From positions 248,001 through 312,000 of the forward strand of contig NZ_NPKP01000005.1 of assembly GCF_008329585.1 (NCBI RefSeq): a stretch of DNA of 64,000 nucleotides, in the 5' to 3' direction. This DNA comes from Mycolicibacterium sp. P9-22. Lineage in GTDB: Bacteria; Actinomycetota; Actinomycetes; Mycobacteriales; Mycobacteriaceae. The notes beneath the pieces are model-generated. The model was not told the origin of the DNA. It did not search any database and saw only the letters and a program-made list of their open reading frames with translations. Made by a program: the position numbers and the translations under genes. Every line of letters starts with the position of its first letter. Position 1 is the stretch's first letter. Positions 58,989 through 64,000 of the stretch are shown here, piece after piece.

Positions 58989-60179
58989 ATGACCACCACC
59001 GAAGCGCCCGTCAAGTTCGAGTACGAACGCATCCCGTATCTGGTGGCCTACCAGAACACCTCCAGCGTCCGCGATGTCTACGGCGGGGTCGCCGAACTCG
59101 TGGTGCTGGAGAGTTATCTGCTCAGGCCCAAGGACAAGCCGTCAGACACCGTGCTGGTGTTCATGCACCCGATCGGCGGGGGCGCGTACCTGCCGATGAT
59201 CAACGCCCTGGCCCGGGCCGGTCACCACGTCATCTACTGCAACAGCCGGTTTCGCGGCACCGATTCCGCGCTACTCATGGAGAAGGTCGTCGAGGACCTC
59301 GGTGAGTGCATCAAGGATGCCAAGGACCGCCTGGGCTACTCACAGGTGGTGCTGGCCGGCTGGAGCGGCGGCGGTTCGCTGTCGGTGTTCTACCAGCAGC
59401 AGGCCCAGCACCCGACCATCACCGCCAGCCCGTCCGGTGACGGTCCCGACCTCACCACACTCGGTCTCATCCCCGCCGACGGCATCATGCTGCTGGCCGC
59501 ACACATCAGCCGCCACGGCACCATGACCGAATGGATGGACGCCTCCATCCTCGACGAGAACGACCCGTCCCAGCGGGATCCCGAGCTCGATCTCTACAAC
59601 CCGGACAACCCGAACCAACCGCCATACACTCCGGATTTCCTGGAGCGCTACCACCAGGCGCAGATCGCTCGGAATCGGCGAATCACCATGTGGGTCAAGG
59701 AGAAACTCGCCGAACTCAAGGCCGCCGGCCGCCCCGATGACGAATACGCCTTCGTGGTACACGGCACCATGGCGGATCCGCGCTGGCTGGACCCGACCGT
59801 CGACCCGAACGAACGCACCCCCGGGCTCTGCTATCTGGGCGATCCGCAGGTGGTGAACAACTCCCCCGTCGGCCTGGCCCGGTTCTGCACACTGCGCAGC
59901 TGGCTGTCGCAGTGGAGCTACGACGACGCCAACGGCGACGCCGTCAAGGCCGGCCCGGATATCGCGGTGCCCACGCTCGTGATCGGTAACCTCGCCGATG
60001 ACGCCTGCACGCCGAGTCACACCCGCCGGCTGTTCGAGGCGATCGGGCACCCCGACAAGGAGATGCACGAGATCGCCGGCGCCAACCACTACTACTCGGG
60101 TCCGGACCAGCGCGGTACCCTGCGTCAGGCCGTCGAGGTGTGCACCGATTGGCTGCACCGGCACGGGTTTTCGCTATGA
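58989..60179 (+). CDS. Alpha/beta-hydrolase in the dioxygenase operon
   Basis: Predicted protein of 396 residues. LVFMHPIGGGAYLPMINALA is the oxyanion region, VVLAGWSGGGSLSVFYQQQA carries the nucleophile (G-W-S-G-G-G), and GANHYYSGPDQRG holds the catalytic His. The acid is probably in GNLADDACTPSH. The layout is close to C-C bond hydrolases and esterases. In this operon it could cleave the ring-opened product or an ester, but that is inference. It starts 2 nt after the dioxygenase stop and overlaps the CoA-transferase start by ATGA (60176-60179). Confidence 0.8.
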   Translation: MTTTEAPVKFEYERIPYLVAYQNTSSVRDVYGGVAELVVLESYLLRPKDKPSDTVLVFMHPIGGGAYLPMINALARAGHHVIYCNSRFRGTDSALLMEKVVEDLGECIKDAKDRLGYSQVVLAGWSGGGSLSVFYQQQAQHPTITASPSGDGPDLTTLGLIPADGIMLLAAHISRHGTMTEWMDASILDENDPSQRDPELDLYNPDNPNQPPYTPDFLERYHQAQIARNRRITMWVKEKLAELKAAGRPDDEYAFVVHGTMADPRWLDPTVDPNERTPGLCYLGDPQVVNNSPVGLARFCTLRSWLSQWSYDDANGDAVKAGPDIAVPTLVIGNLADDACTPSHTRRLFEAIGHPDKEMHEIAGANHYYSGPDQRGTLRQAVEVCTDWLHRHGFSL

Positions 60180-61378
60180 CAACCGGCGCTCTGGATGGTA
60201 TCCGGGTTCTGGAGCTGGGCACCCTCATCTCGGGTCCGTTCGCCGGCCGGCTGCTCGGCGACATGGGCGCCGAGGTCATCAAGATCGAGCTGCCCGGGTC
60301 ACCGGACCCGCTGCGCACCTGGGGTCAGGCCGAGGTCGACGGACACCACTTCTTCTGGACCGTGCACGCCCGCAACAAGAAAGCCGCCACCCTGGATCTG
60401 CGGACCGACCGCGGCCGCGAGCTCTTCCTGGAGCTGGTGGAGCGCTCCGACATCATCGTCGAGAACTTCCGGCCCGGCACCCTGGAGAAGTGGGGCCTGG
60501 GCTACGACGCGCTGCGGGCACGCAACAAGGGCATCATCCTGGTGCGGGTGTCCGGATACGGCCAGACCGGCCCGGACGCCGGTAAGGCCGGCTACGCCTC
60601 GGTCGCCGAAGCGGCCAGCGGGCTGCGCCACATGAACGGATTTCCCGGCGGCCCGCCACCGCGGCTGGCGTTGTCGTTGGGTGACAGCCTGGCCGGGATG
60701 TTCGCCGCGCAGGGCGCGCTGGCCGCGCTGTACCGGCGCAGCGTGACTGGAGAGGGCCAGATCGTCGACACCGCGCTGACCGAAAGCTGCCTGGCCATCC
60801 AGGAATCCACCATTCCCGACTACGACGTCTCCGGCGTGGTCCGCGGGCCGTCTGGCACCCGGCTGGAGGGCATCGCCCCGTCGAACATCTATCAGAGCGC
60901 CAACGGCAGCTGGGTGGTGATCGCGGCCAACCAGGACACGGTCTTCCGCAGGCTGTGCGGCGCGATGGGCAAGCTCGAACTGGCCACCGATGACCGGTTC
61001 GTCAACCACGTGGCCCGTGGACGCAATCAGGACGAGCTCGACAAGATCATCGGCGACTGGGCGGCCGAGCGGCAACCCGACGACATCATCGCCACGCTCT
61101 CGCAGGCCGGTGTGATCAGCGGGCCGATCAACACCGTGGCCGAGGTGGTCAACGACCCGCAGCTGCAGGCCCGCGGAATGATCGCCGACCATTGGGATGA
61201 GCGCATCGCACGTAATGTCAAGGGACCGGGCGTCATCCCGGTGTTGTCCGAAACGCCGGGCAGTGTGCGCAACGGCGGCTCGGCGCGGCCCGGTCAGCAC
61301 AATGACGAGGTGTTCTCGGGGCTGCTGGGCCTGAGCGCCGAGGAACTGACGACGCTGCGGGAGCAGGGGGTGCTGTGA
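60176..61378 (+). CDS. CaiB/BaiF-family CoA-transferase
   Basis: Predicted protein of 400 residues, the usual size for the class III CoA-transferase family. The N-terminus IRVLELGTLISGPFAGRLLG and GDMGAEVIKIELPGSPDPLR, then FFWTVHARNKKAATLDLR, and IIVENFRPGTLEKWGLGYD are family signatures. The catalytic Asp is expected in the ALSLGDSLAGMFAA stretch. It would transfer CoA onto an acid made by the preceding enzymes. It is coupled on both sides: ATGA with the hydrolase, GTGA with the lyase (61375-61378). Confidence 0.92.
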   Translation: MTTGALDGIRVLELGTLISGPFAGRLLGDMGAEVIKIELPGSPDPLRTWGQAEVDGHHFFWTVHARNKKAATLDLRTDRGRELFLELVERSDIIVENFRPGTLEKWGLGYDALRARNKGIILVRVSGYGQTGPDAGKAGYASVAEAASGLRHMNGFPGGPPPRLALSLGDSLAGMFAAQGALAALYRRSVTGEGQIVDTALTESCLAIQESTIPDYDVSGVVRGPSGTRLEGIAPSNIYQSANGSWVVIAANQDTVFRRLCGAMGKLELATDDRFVNHVARGRNQDELDKIIGDWAAERQPDDIIATLSQAGVISGPINTVAEVVNDPQLQARGMIADHWDERIARNVKGPGVIPVLSETPGSVRNGGSARPGQHNDEVFSGLLGLSAEELTTLREQGVL

Positions 61379-62277
61379 CTTTCCCGAAGAAGGTTGATAT
61401 CCGCGAGGTCTGCCTACGCGACGGTCTGCAGATCGAGGCGCCCATCCCGCTGGCCGCCAAGATCGGGATCCTGGAGGCCATCGTGGCCACCGGGGTACGC
61501 GAGGTGGAGGCCACCGCCTTCGTCTCACCGTCGAAGGTGCCCGCGCTGGCCGATGCCGCCGAACTCGCCGCCGAGTTGTACCGCTTCCCCGACGTGGAGT
61601 TCTCGGCGCTGGTGGCCAGCCCCAACGGTGCCACCCGAGCCACCGCCGCCGGCCTGACCTCGATCGAATACGTGGTATCGGCGTCGGATGCGCACAGCCG
61701 CGCCAATGTCGGCCGTGACACCGCGGAGGCGACGGCGGCCATCGCCGACGTCACCCGGATCGCCCATGACCACGGCGCCGGCGTCGAGGTCATCATCGCC
61801 ACCGCCTGGGACTGCCCGTTCGACGGCCCGACCGCTCCCCGACGGGTGATCGAGATTGCTTCGGCGGCAGCAGAACTCGGCGTGGACCGGATCGCCATCG
61901 CCGACACCATCGGAACCACCACCCCGCACCGGGTCACCACCTTGATCGGGCAGGTCCGCCCGGTGATCGGCGATCTGCCGCTGGGCGCGCATTTCCACAA
62001 CACCCGCGGCGCCGGGCTGGCCAGCGCGTACGCCGCCGTGCAGGCCGGGGTGACCCGGTTGGATGCCGCCGTCGGCGGCCTGGGTGGTTGCCCGTTCGCC
62101 CCGGGGGCCAGCGGCAACATCGCCACCGAGGATCTCGTCTACCTGTTGCGTGACAGCGGTATCGAGGTCGATGTCGATCTCGACGCCGCGATCGCAGCGG
62201 CCCGGGTCGCCCAGGACGCCGTCGGGCACGAACTGCCCAGCGCGCTGCTGCGCGCCGGTGATCGCATCCTGGCCTGA
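61375..62277 (+). CDS. HMG-CoA-lyase-like (HMGL/DRE-TIM) enzyme
   Basis: Predicted protein of 300 residues. DIREVCLRDGLQIEAPIPLA is the substrate/metal motif of the HMG-CoA lyase family, FHNTRGAGLASAYAAVQAGV carries the metal-binding His, and LDAAVGGLGGCPFAPGASGN contains the conserved Gly-rich Cys loop (G-G-C-P-F-A). These enzymes cleave 3-hydroxy-3-methylglutaryl-CoA or related hydroxyacyl-CoA to acetyl-CoA and an acid. The GTG start overlaps the CoA-transferase stop. The order CoA-transferase then lyase suggests an acid is activated with CoA and then split. Confidence 0.88.
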   Translation: MTFPKKVDIREVCLRDGLQIEAPIPLAAKIGILEAIVATGVREVEATAFVSPSKVPALADAAELAAELYRFPDVEFSALVASPNGATRATAAGLTSIEYVVSASDAHSRANVGRDTAEATAAIADVTRIAHDHGAGVEVIIATAWDCPFDGPTAPRRVIEIASAAAELGVDRIAIADTIGTTTPHRVTTLIGQVRPVIGDLPLGAHFHNTRGAGLASAYAAVQAGVTRLDAAVGGLGGCPFAPGASGNIATEDLVYLLRDSGIEVDVDLDAAIAAARVAQDAVGHELPSALLRAGDRILA

Positions 62278-62278
62278 T

Positions 62279-62893
62279 ATGACACCCCCCGAATCGCTGA
62301 CCGCCAAGGGCCGCCAGACCCGCGAGGCCATCGAACTGGCCGCCCGAAAGCTGTTCGCCGAACGCGGGTTTCATGGCACAACCCTCGCCGATATCACGTC
62401 GGCGGCCGGGAAGTCCGCGGCGGTGTTCTACCGGTATTTCGATGACAAGGAAGATCTGCTGGCCTCGCTGGCCGAATCGTTCCTGCACGATATCGTCGAG
62501 CCGTCCGGAAACCGGGTACCGCTGCCGGACTCCCCGCAGGACAGCGAGTACTTCACCACGGTGGTGACCGGGTACTGGAATCTGTTCCGGCAGAACATCG
62601 GCATCATGATCGCCGTCGCCCAACTCGGGGCCACCCAACCCCGGTTCGCGCAGGTGCAGCACGAGTTCCGGCGTTTCGGCATGGACATGGTTGCCGGGTC
62701 GGTGCGGCGCGCCCGCGAGCAGGGCTATGCCCACGACCTCGAGCCCGAACACATCGCCGCGGCCATCGCGTTGCTGTTCGAGAACTTCACCGTCGTCGTG
62801 GTGGGCAAGCCGGGCTCCGAACTACAGATCAGCGATGCCGATGCCATCAAGACGTTGTCGACGATCTGGAAGAAAACCCTGTACGGCCACTGA
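62279..62893 (+). CDS. TetR-family regulator of the dioxygenase operon
   Basis: Predicted protein of 204 residues. The helix-turn-helix is KLFAERGFHGTTLADITSAA and GKSAAVFYRYFDDKEDLLAS. The C-terminal domain is helical and has no recognised ligand. The start ATG at 62279 is 2 nt after the lyase stop. It lies inside the catabolic operon, and the dyad at 57845-57862 over the operon promoter has the size and symmetry of a TetR site, so autoregulation is likely. That link is inferred, not shown. Confidence 0.9.
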   Translation: MTPPESLTAKGRQTREAIELAARKLFAERGFHGTTLADITSAAGKSAAVFYRYFDDKEDLLASLAESFLHDIVEPSGNRVPLPDSPQDSEYFTTVVTGYWNLFRQNIGIMIAVAQLGATQPRFAQVQHEFRRFGMDMVAGSVRRAREQGYAHDLEPEHIAAAIALLFENFTVVVVGKPGSELQISDADAIKTLSTIWKKTLYGH

Positions 62894-62912
62894 AGTCGAA
62901 AGAGAGATCACC

Positions 62913-64000
62913 GTGGATTTCGCTTTACCCGAGCATCTTCCGGGCCTGCTGGCCGAGATGGACGCCTTCATCGAAGCCGAGATCAAGCCGCTGGAACGCG
63001 AGAACATGCAGTACTTCGACCGGCGTCGCGAGTTCGCCCGGACCGACCTGGACAACGGCGGCGTCCCGACCCGGGAATGGGAGGACCTGCTCGACGAGAT
63101 GCGTCGGCGCGCCGACGCCGCCGGGTGGCTGCGCTACGGCCTGCCGGAGGAGTTCGGCGGACGCGGTGGCTCCAACCTCGACATGGCCGTGATCCGGGAA
63201 CACCTGGCACACAAGGGGCTCGGGCTGCACAACGATCTTCAGGATGAATCCTCGATCGTCGGCAACTTCCCGCAGGTCATCATGATGAGCCGGTTCGGCA
63301 CGGAAGCCCAGAAGAAGGACTGGGTGGAGGCGATGCTCACCGGGCAACGCTCGATGGCATTCGGGCTCACCGAACCCGATCACGGCAGCGACGCCACCTG
63401 GATGGAGACCACCGCGGTACGCGACGGTGACGACTGGCTGATCAACGGCGCCAAGCGCTGGAACACCGGAGTGCACCGCGCCACCCACGACCTGATCTTC
63501 GCCCGCACCTCCGGCCAGGACGGCTCCGCGGTCGGGATCACCGCATTCCTGGTGCCCACCGACACCCCGGGTTTCACCGTCCCCTACTACTGGTGGACCT
63601 TCAACATGCCCAGCGACCATGGCGAGGTCGAACTCAAAGATGTCCGGGTGCCCGCCGACGCGGTGCTCGGTGAGGTCGACCACGGTCTGGAGGTGGGCCA
63701 GACCTTTTTGCACGAGAACAGGATCCGGCAGGCGGCCAGCAGCCTGGGTGCGGCGCAATACTGTATCGACCGGGCCGCGCAGTACGCCGGGGACCGGATC
63801 GTGTTCGGCAAGCCGCTGTCGGTGAATCAGGCCGTGCAGTGGCCGCTGGCCGAGTTGCAGACCGAGGCGCAGATGGTGCGTCTGCTGGTCTACTACGCGG
63901 CCTGGCACCTGGATCGCGATCACCACATGGAGGTCTCGGACAAGGTGTCGATGGCCAACTACCGGGCCAACCGGCTGGTGTGTGAGGCCGCCGACCGGGC
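62913..64000 (+). CDS. Acyl-CoA dehydrogenase, 3' end missing
   Basis: The frame starts at GTG 62913 (VDFALPEHLPGLLAEMDAFI), preceded by AAAGAGAG, and is open to the window edge, so about 362 residues are visible. Family features include LPEEFGGRGGSNLDMAVIRE, MAFGLTEPDHGSDATWMETT, NGAKRWNTGVHRATHDLIFA and AQYAGDRIVFGKPLSVNQAV. It is an FAD acyl-CoA dehydrogenase with an N-terminal extension that resembles the long-chain/aromatic acyl-CoA type. It begins 19 nt after the TetR stop and is the sixth gene of the operon, where it would oxidise a CoA thioester made by the earlier enzymes. Confidence 0.9.
   Translation, partial: MDFALPEHLPGLLAEMDAFIEAEIKPLERENMQYFDRRREFARTDLDNGGVPTREWEDLLDEMRRRADAAGWLRYGLPEEFGGRGGSNLDMAVIREHLAHKGLGLHNDLQDESSIVGNFPQVIMMSRFGTEAQKKDWVEAMLTGQRSMAFGLTEPDHGSDATWMETTAVRDGDDWLINGAKRWNTGVHRATHDLIFARTSGQDGSAVGITAFLVPTDTPGFTVPYYWWTFNMPSDHGEVELKDVRVPADAVLGEVDHGLEVGQTFLHENRIRQAASSLGAAQYCIDRAAQYAGDRIVFGKPLSVNQAVQWPLAELQTEAQMVRLLVYYAAWHLDRDHHMEVSDKVSMANYRANRLVCEAADR

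Overview
The window is GC-rich actinobacterial DNA that reads as a rapidly growing Mycobacterium (Mycolicibacterium). The evidence is gene content and order. The run prfB, MscS channel, Thr/Pro-rich membrane protein, ftsE, ftsX, smpB, with fprA divergent from prfB, matches the Mycobacterium tuberculosis order Rv3105c-Rv3100c/Rv3106. The pair fadE24-fadE23 follows a HisN-type phosphatase. There is an antigen 85 mycolyltransferase and a tmRNA with a mycobacterial tag. The order comparisons are from memory; no search was run.

Layout. 1-3.9 kb: the end of a LigD-type primase-polymerase gene, small membrane proteins, an alpha/beta hydrolase and a reductase-like protein. 3.9-11.5 kb (minus strand): ssrA (tmRNA) with its terminator, a membrane GGDEF-EAL protein, then smpB, ftsX, ftsE, a Thr/Pro-rich membrane protein, an MscS channel and prfB, all tightly packed. 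11.6-22.5 kb: fprA, two paralogous Vsr/DUF559-like putative nuclease genes each bracketed by roughly 61-nt palindromes, a PPOX-family oxidoreductase, a HisN-type phosphatase behind a 22-codon upstream ORF, fadE24-fadE23, an antigen 85 gene, and a TetR regulator followed by a flavin monooxygenase/dehydrogenase. 22.5-56.8 kb (minus strand): a secondary-metabolite locus, mbtH then a giant NRPS then mmpL, where MmpL starts inside the NRPS stop codon (GTGA). 57.3-64 kb (plus strand): a secreted DUF3887-like protein, then an operon of a homogentisate-dioxygenase-like cupin, an alpha/beta hydrolase, a CaiB/BaiF CoA-transferase, an HMG-CoA-lyase-like enzyme, a TetR regulator and an acyl-CoA dehydrogenase that runs off the window.

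The NRPS reads as one gene of 8 modules (about 10,340 residues): C-A-T-E / C-A-nMT-T / C-A-T / C-A-T / C-A-T-E / C-A-T / C-A-T-E / C-A-T-TE. It is split in the adenylation domain of module 3 by one missing base near 45433. It predicts an octapeptide with D-residues at 1, 5 and 7 and an N-methylated residue 2. The first condensation domain is of starter type, so the peptide may be N-acylated. MbtH would support the adenylation domains and MmpL would export the product. I know of no described mycobacterial compound with this exact plan.

The other unusual layer is repetitive. At least five roughly 61-nt palindromes share CGCGAGnnTGC ends, and four of them flank the two nuclease-like genes as matched pairs (one direct, one inverted). 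Two 53-nt palindromes share another consensus. A short GAGCGnAGC-type sequence appears as in-frame inserts in the NRPS. No CRISPR array, insertion sequence, tRNA or rRNA was seen.
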